Part shown: positions 33,968 through 42,753 of the stretch, one piece after another
Layout of the letters: every line of letters starts with the position of its first letter
How positions within the stretch are numbered: the stretch's first letter is position 1
Source: Ciceribacter sp. L1K22
GTDB taxonomy: Bacteria; Pseudomonadota; Alphaproteobacteria; Rhizobiales; Rhizobiaceae
DNA length: 64,000 nucleotides
Assembly: GCF_017599385.1 (NCBI RefSeq)
Contig: NZ_JAGFPK010000001.1
Location: 1,355,399 to 1,419,398, forward strand
Reading direction: 5' to 3'
Made by a program: the position numbers and the translations under genes
The notes under the pieces: model-generated
The model's input: the letters and a program-made list of their open reading frames with translations, nothing else
Databases searched by the model: none
Told to the model about the DNA's origin: nothing

Positions 33968-34606
33968 ATGACGGCATTCCACGAGGTGCGGTTTCCGCTG
34001 AGGCTGTCGCTGAATGCCAGCGGCGGGCCCGTCAGGCGCACCGATATCGTCAACCTGTCGAACGGCCGCGAGACGCGCAACCGCCGCTGGGCCGGTTCGC
34101 GCCGCGCCTATGACGCGGGATCGGGCGTGCGCTCGCTCTCCGATCTTTCCGCCGTCGTCGATTTCTTCGAGGCACGCGGCGGCGGGCTTCATGGTTTTCG
34201 CTTTCGTGATCCGCTGGACTGGACGTCCAGCCGCTACGGCGAGCCGGTGACGGCGACCGACCAGGCGATCGGCACGGGCGACGGGACGCGGCGGACCTTT
34301 CAATTGGTCAAGACCTATGGCGATGCCGGCGGCAGCTGGGTGCGGGAGATCGTCAAGCCGGTGGCGGGGACGGTGGTGGTCGCGGTCGACGGCGTGGCGC
34401 AGGCGGGGGCGGCGTTTTCGTGTGATGCGGTGACGGGGATCGTGACCTTCGGCACGGGCCATGCGCCTGATGCCGGAGCCATCGTCACCGCCGGCTATGA
34501 GTTCGACGTGCCGGTGCGGTTCGACACCGAGAGCATCGAGGTCAATCTCGCGGCCTTCAATGCCGGGCGCATTCCGGCCATTCCGCTGACGGAGATCCGC
34601 CCATGA
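33968..34606 (+). CDS. GTA gp12, distal tail protein (TIGR02217/DUF2460)
   Basis: 212 residues. FHEVRFPLRLSLNASGGPVR RTDIV, SRRAYDAGSGVRSLSDLSAV, GLHGFRFRDPLDWTSSRYGE and VNLAAFNAGRIPAIPLTEIR match TIGR02217 closely. It forms the distal tail ring connecting tube to baseplate. It overlaps gp13 by ATGA, starting the gp12-gp15 block. Confidence 0.93.
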   Translation: MTAFHEVRFPLRLSLNASGGPVRRTDIVNLSNGRETRNRRWAGSRRAYDAGSGVRSLSDLSAVVDFFEARGGGLHGFRFRDPLDWTSSRYGEPVTATDQAIGTGDGTRRTFQLVKTYGDAGGSWVREIVKPVAGTVVVAVDGVAQAGAAFSCDAVTGIVTFGTGHAPDAGAIVTAGYEFDVPVRFDTESIEVNLAAFNAGRIPAIPLTEIRP

Positions 34607-35484
34607 GGACGCTGCCTTCCGGACTGGCCGGCCACCTGGCCGGCGATGCGACGACGCTCTGCCACTGCTGGCGGCTGGCGCGGCGCGACGGCACGGTGAT
34701 GGGTTTTACCGAGCACGACAGCGACCTTGTTTTCGGCGGGCTGACCTATCGGGCGGCGAGCGGCTTTCAGGCCAGCGAGGCCGAAGCGGAAGCGGGCTTT
34801 GCCGCGACCTCGGGCGAGGTGACCGGCGGGTTTTCGGACGAGGCGATCACGGAGGCCGATCTGGCGGCGGGGCGCTATGACGGGGCGCGGGTCGAGGTCT
34901 TTCTCGTCAACTGGGCGAATGTCGGCCAGCGCCTTCTCCTGAAGGTACAGGAGGTCGGCGAGGTGAGCCGGGCGGGCGGCGCGTTCACGGCGGAGCTCAG
35001 GAGTCTGACCCACCGGCTGTCGCAGGAGAAGGGGCGGATCTACAATCGCCGCTGCGATGCAAGCCTCGGCGACGGGCGCTGCGGGGTGGCGCTGTCCGCC
35101 TGGACCGGAACGGGCACGGTGAGTGTCGCTGGCACCGAGGCGGTGACGGTCGCGGGTCTCTCGGGCTTTGCGGCCGGCTTCTTCGATCGCGGCTTGATCC
35201 GGTTTGTGAGCGGGGTGCTGTCCGGTGTGAAGGTCGAGCTGGAAGCGACTGAAAAGATTGGCGGTTCGACGATCGTCCGGTTCTTTCTGCCGCTCGCCCG
35301 GGCGCCCGAGCCGGGCGATACGGTGCAATTGACGGCCGGATGCGACAAGACCTTCGCCACCTGCCGCAACCGATTCAGCAATCACGAGAATTTCCGTGGC
35401 TTCCCGCACATGCCGGGCGCCGATTTCGCCTATTCCTATGCCGACGGGGAGACGACCCATGACGGCCGCCCGCTCTATGACTGA
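34603..35484 (+). CDS. GTA gp13, baseplate hub (DUF2163/BR0599)
   Basis: 293 residues. It ends in the conserved Cys/aromatic motif GCDKTFATCRNRFSNHENFR GFPHMPG; a middle Cys pair is NRRCDASLGDGRCGV. These Cys bind an iron-sulphur cluster in the RcGTA hub. Overlaps gp12 and gp14, co-translated. Confidence 0.93.
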   Translation: MRTLPSGLAGHLAGDATTLCHCWRLARRDGTVMGFTEHDSDLVFGGLTYRAASGFQASEAEAEAGFAATSGEVTGGFSDEAITEADLAAGRYDGARVEVFLVNWANVGQRLLLKVQEVGEVSRAGGAFTAELRSLTHRLSQEKGRIYNRRCDASLGDGRCGVALSAWTGTGTVSVAGTEAVTVAGLSGFAAGFFDRGLIRFVSGVLSGVKVELEATEKIGGSTIVRFFLPLARAPEPGDTVQLTAGCDKTFATCRNRFSNHENFRGFPHMPGADFAYSYADGETTHDGRPLYD

Positions 35485-35944
35485 CGGTGCTTTGAGGGGC
35501 GGAAACCGCATGGATGGGGCCCGTATCGTGGCGCTGGCGGAAGCCTGGATCGGCACGCCCTATCGCCATCAGGGATCGGAAAAGGGCGTGGGTTGCGACT
35601 GCCTTGGCCTCGTGCGCGGCCTCTGGCGCGAGCTCTACGGCGAGGAGCCGGAAACGCCCGGCGCCTATTGCAGCGACTGGGCCGAACGCGGCGGGGGCGA
35701 GCGGCTGCTGCAGGCGGCCGGCCGTCACATGGCGCGGCTCCCTGGCATCGACGCGGCGGCACCCGGCGACCTCATCATCTTCCGCTTCCGCCCGCAACTG
35801 CCGGCCAAGCATTGCGGCATCCTGGTCGGCGGCGGGCGGTTCATCCATGCCTACGAGCAGGCCGGGGTGGTGTCCTCCGCGCTGGTGCCGGCGTGGCGGA
35901 AGCGGGTGGCGGGGGTGTTCGGGTGGGTGGAGCGGCGGCGCTGA
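35477..35944 (+). CDS. GTA gp14, NlpC/P60 cell-wall peptidase
   Basis: 155 residues if the ATG at 35477 (overlapping the gp13 stop) is used; ATG at 35459 and 35510 are alternatives. GVGCDCLGLVRGLWRELYG holds the catalytic Cys, KHCGILVGGGRFIHAYEQ the His region. TIGR02219-type tail peptidase. It locally opens peptidoglycan of the recipient during DNA entry. Unlike the CHAP-like protein at 3945, it keeps its Cys. Confidence 0.93.
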   Translation: MTDGALRGGNRMDGARIVALAEAWIGTPYRHQGSEKGVGCDCLGLVRGLWRELYGEEPETPGAYCSDWAERGGGERLLQAAGRHMARLPGIDAAAPGDLIIFRFRPQLPAKHCGILVGGGRFIHAYEQAGVVSSALVPAWRKRVAGVFGWVERRR

Positions 35945-35958
35945 TCTTGGAGATGCCT

Positions 35959-36019
35959 GCCCCTCATCCGCCTGCCGGCACCTTCTCCCCGTTCTGACGG
36001 GGAGAAGGGACTCGCGGCC
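35959..36019. repeat. Mosaic repeat between gp14 and gp15
   Basis: GCCCCTCATCCGCCTGCCGG, palindrome CTTCTCCCCGTTCTGACGGG, then GACTCGCGGC. It shares the left half only. Confidence 0.85.
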
Positions 36020-36076
36020 ATCCCTCACTCCGCATCCACGTCTTTCTTACTCCACCGATAGTGAAGGACCACCGCC

Positions 36077-39000
36077 ATGGCCACCATCCTGTTTCAGGCG
36101 GCCGGCGCCGCGTTGGGGGGTATCTTCGGGCCGCTGGGCGCGATCGTCGGGCGGGCGGCGGGGGCCTTGGCGGGCAATGTGCTGGATCGGGCGCTGCTCG
36201 GGGGCGGGAATACGGTTACCGGGGCGCGGCTTGCGGTGGCGCGGGTGCCGGGTGCCTCGGAGGGGACGGCGATCAATCGCGTTTACGGGACGGCGCGCGT
36301 CGGCGGCACGCTGATCTGGGCGACGCGGTTCGAGGAGGAGGTGACGGTCGAGCGCGTCGGCGGCAAGGCGGGTGGGACCAAGGTCGAGAACTTCCGCTAC
36401 TTCGCCAATCTGGCGCTGGGGCTTTGTGAGGGGCCGATCGCGGGCGTGAGGCGCGTCTGGGCCGACGGGCGGGAGATCGACCTCACCGAAATCGAGATGC
36501 GCGTCTATCGCGGCACCGAGAGCCAGCAGCCCGATCCGCTGATCGAGGCGAAGCAGGGGACGGGGGCGGGCGGCTCGGGCGGCGCGCCGGCCTATCGGGG
36601 GCTCGCCTATGTCGTGTTCGAACGGTTGCCGCTCGACGGCTTCGGCAATCGCATTCCGGTGCTGCAGTTCGAGGTGATGCGACCGGTGGGGGCGCTGGAG
36701 GCGCAGATCCGGGCGATCACGGTCATTCCGGGTGCGACCGAGCACGGCTATGCGACGGTGCCGGTGAAGGAGAAGACGGGCGCGGGCGCAGCGCGCATCA
36801 TGAACCGCAACGGGCTGACGGCGGCGACCGACTGGGCGGCCGCGATCGACGAGTTGCAGACGGTCTGTCCGAACCTCGAACGGGTGGGGCTTGTCGTGAC
36901 CTGGTTCGGCACGGATTTGCGGGTCGGATCGTGCCGCATCGTGCCGGGCGTCGAGGTGCCGGCGCGGCGGGAGGAAAGCCGGCCCTGGCGGGTCTCGGGG
37001 ATTGCGCGCGGCGAGGCGCATGTGGTGAGCCTGCACGACGGCTCGCCCGCCTATGGCGGCACGCCCGACGATGCGAGCGTGGTGGACGCGATCCGCGACC
37101 TGAAGGCACGGGGGCTGGAAGTCTATCTCTATCCCTTCGTGATGATGGACGTGCCCGAGGGGAACGGCCTGCCGGACCCTTACGGCGGCGGCGAGCAGGC
37201 GAGTTATCCCTGGCGGGGCAGGATCACCTGCCATCCGGCCCCGGGACGACCGGGATCGCCTGATGGGACGGCGGCGATCCGCCATGCGGTGGATGCGTTT
37301 TGCGGCGAGGCTGATGTTTCCGGCTTCGGCGTCGGCGGGACGAGCGTCGCCTATGCCGGGTCTGACGAGGGCTATCGGCGGATGGTGCTGCATTATGCGC
37401 TGCTGGCCGAGGCGGCGGGCGGGGTCGACGGGTTCCTGATCGGGTCCGAGCTGCGCGGATTGACGACGCTGCGCGACGAAGACGACGATTTTCCGTTCGT
37501 CGAGGCGCTGGTCGATCTGGCGGCGGACGTGCGGGGTGTGCTGGGCGCAGGCACGAAGATCACCTATGGCGCCGACTGGAGCGAATATTTCGGGCACCAG
37601 CCGCCGGATGGCTCTGGCGACGTGTTCTTCCATCTCGATCCGCTGTGGGCGAGCCCGGCGATCGACGCTGTCGGCATCGACAACTACATGCCGCTCGGCG
37701 ACTGGCGCGACGACGATCTCGGGGCGGAGAACCCTGACGGATTCCGGACGGCGGACGATCCCGATGGGCTCGAGGGGCAGGTGGCGGCGGGCGAGGGGTT
37801 CGACTGGTATTACGCTGATGAGGCCGACCGGCGGGCGCGGGAACGGTCGCCGATCACCGATGGCGGGGCGGGCAAGCCCTGGGTCTACCGCTACAAGGAT
37901 ATCGAAAGCTGGTGGGGCAACCGGCATTACGAGCGGACGGGCGGGGTGGAGAGGCCGACCCCGACGGCCTGGCAGCCAGGAATGAAACCGGTCTGGTTCA
38001 CCGAACTCGGCTGCCCTGCGGTCGACAAAGGCGCCAACCAGCCGAACGTCTTTCCCGATCCGAAATCGGCCGAGGGCGCGAAACCCTATTTTTCCAGCGG
38101 TGCAAGGTCCGACTCGGCGCAACGGCGGTTTCTGGAGGCCCATCACCGCTACTGGCGACGCTCGGCGCGGCCGGATGGGATGGTGGATCCGGATCACATG
38201 TTCGTCTGGGCCTGGGATGCGCGGCCCTATCCGGCCTTTCCCTTCGACCGCGATCTCTGGGCCGACGGCGACAACTGGCGGACGGGACACTGGCTCAACG
38301 CGCGGCTGGGGGCCGGCACGCTCGCAGACACGATTGCGGCGATCCTGGAGGACCACGGTATCGATGACGTGGACGTCTCGCAGGTCTCGGGCGATCTCAC
38401 CGGCTATGTGCAGGGCACGGTCGCCTCGGCCCGGACGCTGATCGAGCCGCTGGCGGAGGCCTTTTCGCTCGACCTGTTCGAGCGGGGGAGCGGCCTCGTG
38501 GTGCGCTCGCGCAATGCCGCGAGCCTGCCACCGCGGGCGGTGACGGTGCTGGCCGATCTCGACGGCGAACCGCTGTGGCGCGAGACGTGCGGGCATGACG
38601 GCGATCATGCGGGCGAGGCGATCCTGACCTTCTTCGACGAGGCGGGCGGCTACGTGGAGGCGAGCGTGCGTTCGCGGCGGGTGGAGGCCGGCACCGACCG
38701 GGTGCTCGGACGCGATCTCGCGGCCGTGTTGCCGGAGGAGACTGCGGTGCTGTCCGTCGAGACCATGCTGCGCGATCACCGGCTGTCGCGCTTCCGGCTG
38801 GAGCTGTCGCTGGGGCCGGACAGGATCGACGTGGAGCCCGGCGACGTGCTGACCTTTCCCGACGGCCCCGATGGTCGCTTTCTGGTGACGCGTATCGAAG
38901 ATGGCGCGGCGCGGCGCCTCACGCTGACCAAGGTGGCGCCGATGGCCGGTCGTCCCGTTCCGGCCGTGACGCGGCCGCCGAAACCGGGAGGCGGCGGCAG

Positions 39001-39937
39001 CGACGGGTTCGCGCCCGACATCGTCTTCATGGATCTGCCGCCCTACGAGACGGGCGACGTGACGACGTTTGCCCGCGTGGCGGCGCTGGCGCGGCCCTGG
39101 CGGCGGATCGCGCTGTCGTCCTCGGTCGATGGCGAGAGCTATGCCAGCCGCTTGCTGCTGGAGCGGCCGGCGACGATCGGTCGGCTGACGGCGCCTCTGT
39201 CAACGGGTCTGACGACGGAATTCGACCGGACACATGCCGTGGAACTGGACCTCGATTTCGGGGAACTGTCCTCGGCAAGCGAACTGGCGGTGCTGAACGG
39301 TGCGAACCGGATGGCCGTGCTGGCTGCAAATGGCGCTTGGGAGGTGCTGGGGTTCGTGACCGCGACGGAGACGGCGCAGAACCGCTGGCGGCTAACCGAC
39401 CTGCTGCGCGGCCTCGGCGGCAGCGAGGACGCGGTGGCGGCAGGGGCCGCTATAGGCGCGCGGGTCGTGCTGCTCGATCAGGCGGTGCGGCCGCTGGGGC
39501 TGCGCGAGGATGAGATCGGCTTGCCGCTGCTTTGGATCGCCGAAGCTGTCGGACGGACGGGGACGGCGACGGCGCCGGTTGAGTTTGCGGGTGGGCTGAG
39601 GGCGGCGACGCCGCTTGCGCCAGTGCATCTGAGTGGCATGCGGCAGCCAGACGGTAGCGCGCGGTTCGAGTGGGTGAGGCGCGGACGGGTCGATGCCGAC
39701 GGCTGGCAGGCGAGCGAAATACCGCTCGACGAGCCGTTCGAGCGCTACCGGATCGAGATCCTCGACGGCGGGGTCGTTCGGCGAAGCCAGGAGGTAACGC
39801 AGCCAGCCTTCGACTATCCGCTGGCCAGCGAGCTTGCCGATTTCGGCGCGGTCCAGCCGGCGATCGAAATCCGGGTGCGGCAGATCGGCCGCAGGGTCGC
39901 CGACGGATTGCCGGCCGAGACGATCATCGTGTTCTGA
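36077..39937 (+). CDS. GTA gp15, host-specificity / TIM-barrel tail protein
   Basis: 1286 residues. A hydrophobic N-terminus (LFQAAGAALGGIFGPLGAIV GRAAGALAG), beta-rich hub domains, then the GTA TIM-barrel (about 300-720: YLYPFVMMDVPEGNGLPDPY, ITYGADWSEYFGHQPPDGSG, PVWFTELGCPAVDKGANQPN) resembling glycosidases, and C-terminal phage-tail domains with receptor-facing beta modules. It is the megatron of RcGTA, forming the tail tip fibre and host contact. Full length, with no stop or frameshift. Confidence 0.93.
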   Translation: MATILFQAAGAALGGIFGPLGAIVGRAAGALAGNVLDRALLGGGNTVTGARLAVARVPGASEGTAINRVYGTARVGGTLIWATRFEEEVTVERVGGKAGGTKVENFRYFANLALGLCEGPIAGVRRVWADGREIDLTEIEMRVYRGTESQQPDPLIEAKQGTGAGGSGGAPAYRGLAYVVFERLPLDGFGNRIPVLQFEVMRPVGALEAQIRAITVIPGATEHGYATVPVKEKTGAGAARIMNRNGLTAATDWAAAIDELQTVCPNLERVGLVVTWFGTDLRVGSCRIVPGVEVPARREESRPWRVSGIARGEAHVVSLHDGSPAYGGTPDDASVVDAIRDLKARGLEVYLYPFVMMDVPEGNGLPDPYGGGEQASYPWRGRITCHPAPGRPGSPDGTAAIRHAVDAFCGEADVSGFGVGGTSVAYAGSDEGYRRMVLHYALLAEAAGGVDGFLIGSELRGLTTLRDEDDDFPFVEALVDLAADVRGVLGAGTKITYGADWSEYFGHQPPDGSGDVFFHLDPLWASPAIDAVGIDNYMPLGDWRDDDLGAENPDGFRTADDPDGLEGQVAAGEGFDWYYADEADRRARERSPITDGGAGKPWVYRYKDIESWWGNRHYERTGGVERPTPTAWQPGMKPVWFTELGCPAVDKGANQPNVFPDPKSAEGAKPYFSSGARSDSAQRRFLEAHHRYWRRSARPDGMVDPDHMFVWAWDARPYPAFPFDRDLWADGDNWRTGHWLNARLGAGTLADTIAAILEDHGIDDVDVSQVSGDLTGYVQGTVASARTLIEPLAEAFSLDLFERGSGLVVRSRNAASLPPRAVTVLADLDGEPLWRETCGHDGDHAGEAILTFFDEAGGYVEASVRSRRVEAGTDRVLGRDLAAVLPEETAVLSVETMLRDHRLSRFRLELSLGPDRIDVEPGDVLTFPDGPDGRFLVTRIEDGAARRLTLTKVAPMAGRPVPAVTRPPKPGGGGSDGFAPDIVFMDLPPYETGDVTTFARVAALARPWRRIALSSSVDGESYASRLLLERPATIGRLTAPLSTGLTTEFDRTHAVELDLDFGELSSASELAVLNGANRMAVLAANGAWEVLGFVTATETAQNRWRLTDLLRGLGGSEDAVAAGAAIGARVVLLDQAVRPLGLREDEIGLPLLWIAEAVGRTGTATAPVEFAGGLRAATPLAPVHLSGMRQPDGSARFEWVRRGRVDADGWQASEIPLDEPFERYRIEILDGGVVRRSQEVTQPAFDYPLASELADFGAVQPAIEIRVRQIGRRVADGLPAETIIVF

Positions 39938-39957
39938 AGCGAAGAAGGAGAGACGAC

Positions 39958-40164
39958 ATGCAGGATGACAAGGAATGGTTTCGGTCGAAGACGGTTTGGG
40001 GCGGGTTGATCGCGGTCGCCGCGCCGCTGCTCGACCTCGCGGGATTTCCGATAGACCAGGCAATGCAGGCGGAGCTGTCCGACAAGCTGGCGCTGCTGGC
40101 GGCCTCCGTCGGTGGATTGCTGGCAATCTGGGGGCGGTTGACGGCCACTTCCACGATCCGCTGA
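39958..40164 (+). CDS. Small membrane protein after gp15, possible holin
   Basis: 68 residues with AGGAG before the ATG. WFRSKTVWGGLIAVAAPLLD and LALLAASVGGLLAIWGRLTA give two hydrophobic segments. Such proteins are common next to lysozyme genes in phages. It follows gp15 by 20 bases in the same transcript. Together with the GH19 lysozyme it could form a lysis pair, but the holin role is inference. Confidence 0.65.
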   Translation: MQDDKEWFRSKTVWGGLIAVAAPLLDLAGFPIDQAMQAELSDKLALLAASVGGLLAIWGRLTATSTIR

Positions 40165-40194
40165 GGATCGGCGGATCGTTTCGGCCCTATTCAT

Positions 40195-40222
40195 TTGCCA
40201 TTCAGAAGGGCTCCGGTACATA
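40195..40222 (+). promoter_or_regulatory. Candidate promoter of feuN
   Basis: TTGCCA (40195-40200), 16-base spacer, TACATA (40217-40222), 39 bases before the feuN ATG. Sequence-only prediction. Confidence 0.4.
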
Positions 40223-40261
40223 GTGCCCATACTGATTTCCTCGAAGTTGAAGAGCGAAAGC

Positions 40262-40531
40262 ATGGCATTCTCAGTGACGACGGCCGCATTGGCCGCCATG
40301 ATGGCATTGACATCAGCACCAGATCTTCCGGCGATTGCGTCGGAGGCGCCTGTCGTGTTTGTGCAGGCCTCGGGCGACTGCAGCGCCGCCGCGGCGGCCG
40401 CCGTGCGGGAAACGGGCGGCAAGCTTTTGTCGGCACGCCCCGTCGGCGGCAACAAGTGCGAGATCATCGTGCTGGTGCCCGGCAAGGGCAAGGATCGGCC
40501 GGAACGCCGCAAGGTGACCAAACCGATGTGA
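40262..40531 (+). CDS. feuN: FeuN-like periplasmic inhibitor of the FeuPQ system
   Basis: 89 residues from the ATG at 40262: signal peptide (MAFSVTTAALAAMMALTSAP), then a small domain with two Cys (GDCSAAAAAAVRETGGK and NKCEIIVLVPGKGK) and the end RKVTKPM. Directly upstream of feuP as in Sinorhizobium meliloti, where FeuN is a small periplasmic protein that restrains the FeuQ kinase. The assignment rests on size, export, and position. A terminator-like hairpin follows, so it can be made without feuPQ. Confidence 0.75.
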   Translation: MAFSVTTAALAAMMALTSAPDLPAIASEAPVVFVQASGDCSAAAAAAVRETGGKLLSARPVGGNKCEIIVLVPGKGKDRPERRKVTKPM

Positions 40532-40535
40532 TATC

Positions 40536-40566
40536 CCGCCCGCGGTCTAGCAGCGGGCGGTCTTTT
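40536..40566 (+). terminator. Terminator or attenuator between feuN and feuP
   Basis: CCGCCCGC (40536-40543) and GCGGGCGG (40553-40560) pair perfectly across a 9-base loop, then TCTTTT. It would separate inhibitor from regulator expression. Confidence 0.7.
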
Positions 40567-40589
40567 GGCATTCAGGGGCAGGAATTTCG

Positions 40590-41261
40590 ATGCGCATTCT
40601 CGTGGTGGAAGACGACCGCAATCTCAACCGGCAGCTCGCCGAGGTGTTGCAAGAGGCGGGCTACGTGGTCGACACCGCTTTCGATGGCGAGGAGGGACAC
40701 TTCCTCGGCGACACCGAACCGTATGACGCTGTGATTCTCGACATCGGCCTGCCCGAGATGGACGGCATCACCGTTCTCGAAAAATGGCGCGAGGCCGGCC
40801 GGGTGATGCCGGTGCTGATGCTGACGGCGCGCGATCGCTGGAGCGACAAGGTCGCCGGTATCGACGCGGGCGCCGACGACTATGTGACGAAACCCTTCCA
40901 TGTCGAGGAAGTGCTGGCGCGCATCCGCGCCCTCATTCGTCGCGCGGCCGGCCACGCCTCGTCCGAACTGGTCTGCGGTCCGGTGAGGCTCGATACCAAG
41001 AGTTCCAAGGCGACGGTCAACGGAACCGCGCTGAAGCTCACCTCGCACGAATTCCGGCTGCTTTCCTATCTCATGCATCACATGGGGGAGGTGGTATCGC
41101 GCTCGGAACTCACCGAACACATGTATGACCAGGACTTCGACCGGGATTCGAACACGATCGAGGTTTTCGTCGGACGGCTGCGCAAGAAGCTCGGTGTCGA
41201 CATGATCGAAACCGTGCGCGGTCTCGGCTACCGGATCCAAGCGCCGGCCGATGCGGGTTAG
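40590..41261 (+). CDS. feuP: FeuP, OmpR-family response regulator
   Basis: 223 residues. The receiver domain has acidic pocket VVEDDRN, phospho-Asp in AVILDIGLPEMDG and Lys in YVTKPFHVEE; the C-terminal winged helix ends IEVFVGRLRKKLGVDMIETV RGLGYRIQ. In S. meliloti FeuP with FeuQ controls ndvA and thus cyclic glucan export, hypo-osmotic adaptation and symbiosis. It overlaps feuQ by 11 bases. Confidence 0.93.
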   Translation: MRILVVEDDRNLNRQLAEVLQEAGYVVDTAFDGEEGHFLGDTEPYDAVILDIGLPEMDGITVLEKWREAGRVMPVLMLTARDRWSDKVAGIDAGADDYVTKPFHVEEVLARIRALIRRAAGHASSELVCGPVRLDTKSSKATVNGTALKLTSHEFRLLSYLMHHMGEVVSRSELTEHMYDQDFDRDSNTIEVFVGRLRKKLGVDMIETVRGLGYRIQAPADAG

Positions 41262-42651
41262 ATCGCTTACCGAACGGGTTCTTTTGCTGGCGACGCTGTG
41301 GTCGGCCGTGGCGCTGATCAGCATCGCGGTGGTGATTTCCGCGCTCTACCGGCAGGGCGCGGAACGGTCGTTCAACAATCTGCTGCATGCCCACCTGTTC
41401 AACGTCATCAATGCCATATCGATCGGGGCAGACGGCAATCTGTCCGGCAATGCCGAACTGGGCAATCTGCGCTTCTCGCAGCCGGCCTCCGGGTGGTACT
41501 GGCTGGTCGAGCCGCTCGGAAGCTTCGCCTCTGTGCGGCTGACCTCCACATCCCTCGGCGTCAACAGTCTGACGGTCCCGAGCGTCGTCGAAGCGCCGTT
41601 CGACGAGAACTACGAGCGATACTATGAAATCGAGGATTATGCCGGGAACCGTTTGAGGGTGGTGGAGACCGAAGTCGTGCTCGACGGGGAAAACCACGCC
41701 GCGCGGTTTCGCGTCGCCGGCAACCTGACCGATGTCGAAGAGGACATCGCCGCCTTCCAGAGCCGCCTCTATATCGCGCTGGCGATCTTCGGCCTCGGCG
41801 GCCTCTTGCTCAATGCTTTCGCCATTCTCTACGGGCTGCGTCCGCTTGTCGGCGCCAAACGGGCGCTCGAAAAGATCCGGGCCGGCGAGGCAGCGGGGCT
41901 GGAGGGCGATTTTCCGCGCGAGATCATGCCGCTCGTCAACGAGGTCAACGCGCTGATCGAATCCAACCGCCGCATCGTCGAGCGGGCCCGTATGCAGGTC
42001 GGAAATCTCGCCCACTCGCTGAAGACGCCGATCGCCGTCCTGCTCAACGAATCGCGGGCGCTTCCGGGGCAGAAGGCCGACGTGGTGCGCAGCCAGGCGG
42101 AGGCGATGCAGGCGCAGGTGACCTCCTACTTGAACCGCGCCCGGATCGCCGCCCAGCGCGAATCGGTGCTGGCGCGCTGCGAGCTCGATCCGGTGGCCGA
42201 GCGGCTGACGCGGGTGATGCGCAAGCTCAATCCGGGCATTGCCTTCGACTTCCGGCCGGAGCACCCGGGTCTGGCACTTGCGATGGAGCAGCAGGACCTG
42301 GAAGAAATCCTGGGAAACCTGCTTGAAAACGCCGGACGCTATGCCCGCGAGCGCGTGTTGGTGACGGCGCGACCGATGCCGGACGAGGAGCCGAGCGCGG
42401 ACGCCGTGCGGCGGCTCTGGATCGAGGTTCTGGTCGAGGATGACGGGCCGGGGCTCGAGCCGGACCAGATCACCGAAGCGTTGAAACGCGGTCGAAGATT
42501 GGACGAATCCAAGCCTGGAACCGGGCTCGGACTTTCCATCGTCAAGGAAATTTCATCGGAGTATCAGGGAACCTTCTCACTCTCCCGCGCGTCTCAGGGC
42601 GGGTTGCAAGCCCGGCTTAAGCTGCCGGCGGTAACCCGCGAAAGCGCATGA
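41251..42651 (+). CDS. feuQ: FeuQ, sensor histidine kinase
   Basis: 466 residues. Two transmembrane helices (about 11-32 and 168-190) enclose a periplasmic sensor of the PhoQ type; a HAMP region follows. H-box NLAHSLKTPIAVLLN, N-box LEEILGNLLENAGRYARERV, G-box EDDGPGLEPDQITE and TGLGLSIVKEISS. It phosphorylates FeuP; FeuN acts on it from the periplasm in the known system. Translation is coupled to feuP. Confidence 0.93.
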   Translation: MRVRSLTERVLLLATLWSAVALISIAVVISALYRQGAERSFNNLLHAHLFNVINAISIGADGNLSGNAELGNLRFSQPASGWYWLVEPLGSFASVRLTSTSLGVNSLTVPSVVEAPFDENYERYYEIEDYAGNRLRVVETEVVLDGENHAARFRVAGNLTDVEEDIAAFQSRLYIALAIFGLGGLLLNAFAILYGLRPLVGAKRALEKIRAGEAAGLEGDFPREIMPLVNEVNALIESNRRIVERARMQVGNLAHSLKTPIAVLLNESRALPGQKADVVRSQAEAMQAQVTSYLNRARIAAQRESVLARCELDPVAERLTRVMRKLNPGIAFDFRPEHPGLALAMEQQDLEEILGNLLENAGRYARERVLVTARPMPDEEPSADAVRRLWIEVLVEDDGPGLEPDQITEALKRGRRLDESKPGTGLGLSIVKEISSEYQGTFSLSRASQGGLQARLKLPAVTRESA

Positions 42652-42753
42652 GGGGGATTTCCATTGCTGACCGAACATGGCCATAATGATGCCACTTCGA
42701 CTCCGCATCCGGAAAGCGGATCGATAATTGGCGATAAGCGACGGACGGGAAGA

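Noticed and set aside
36047..38779. 910-codon minus-strand frame opposite gp15
   Set aside because: Shadow of the gp15 reading frame; gp15 has conserved GTA domains throughout.
13721..40164. Ordinary temperate prophage
   Set aside because: No integrase, repressor, replication, excision genes or attachment repeats; gene order is that of RcGTA including gp10.1, short tape measure, TIGR02217, DUF2163, NlpC/P60 and the TIM-barrel gp15.
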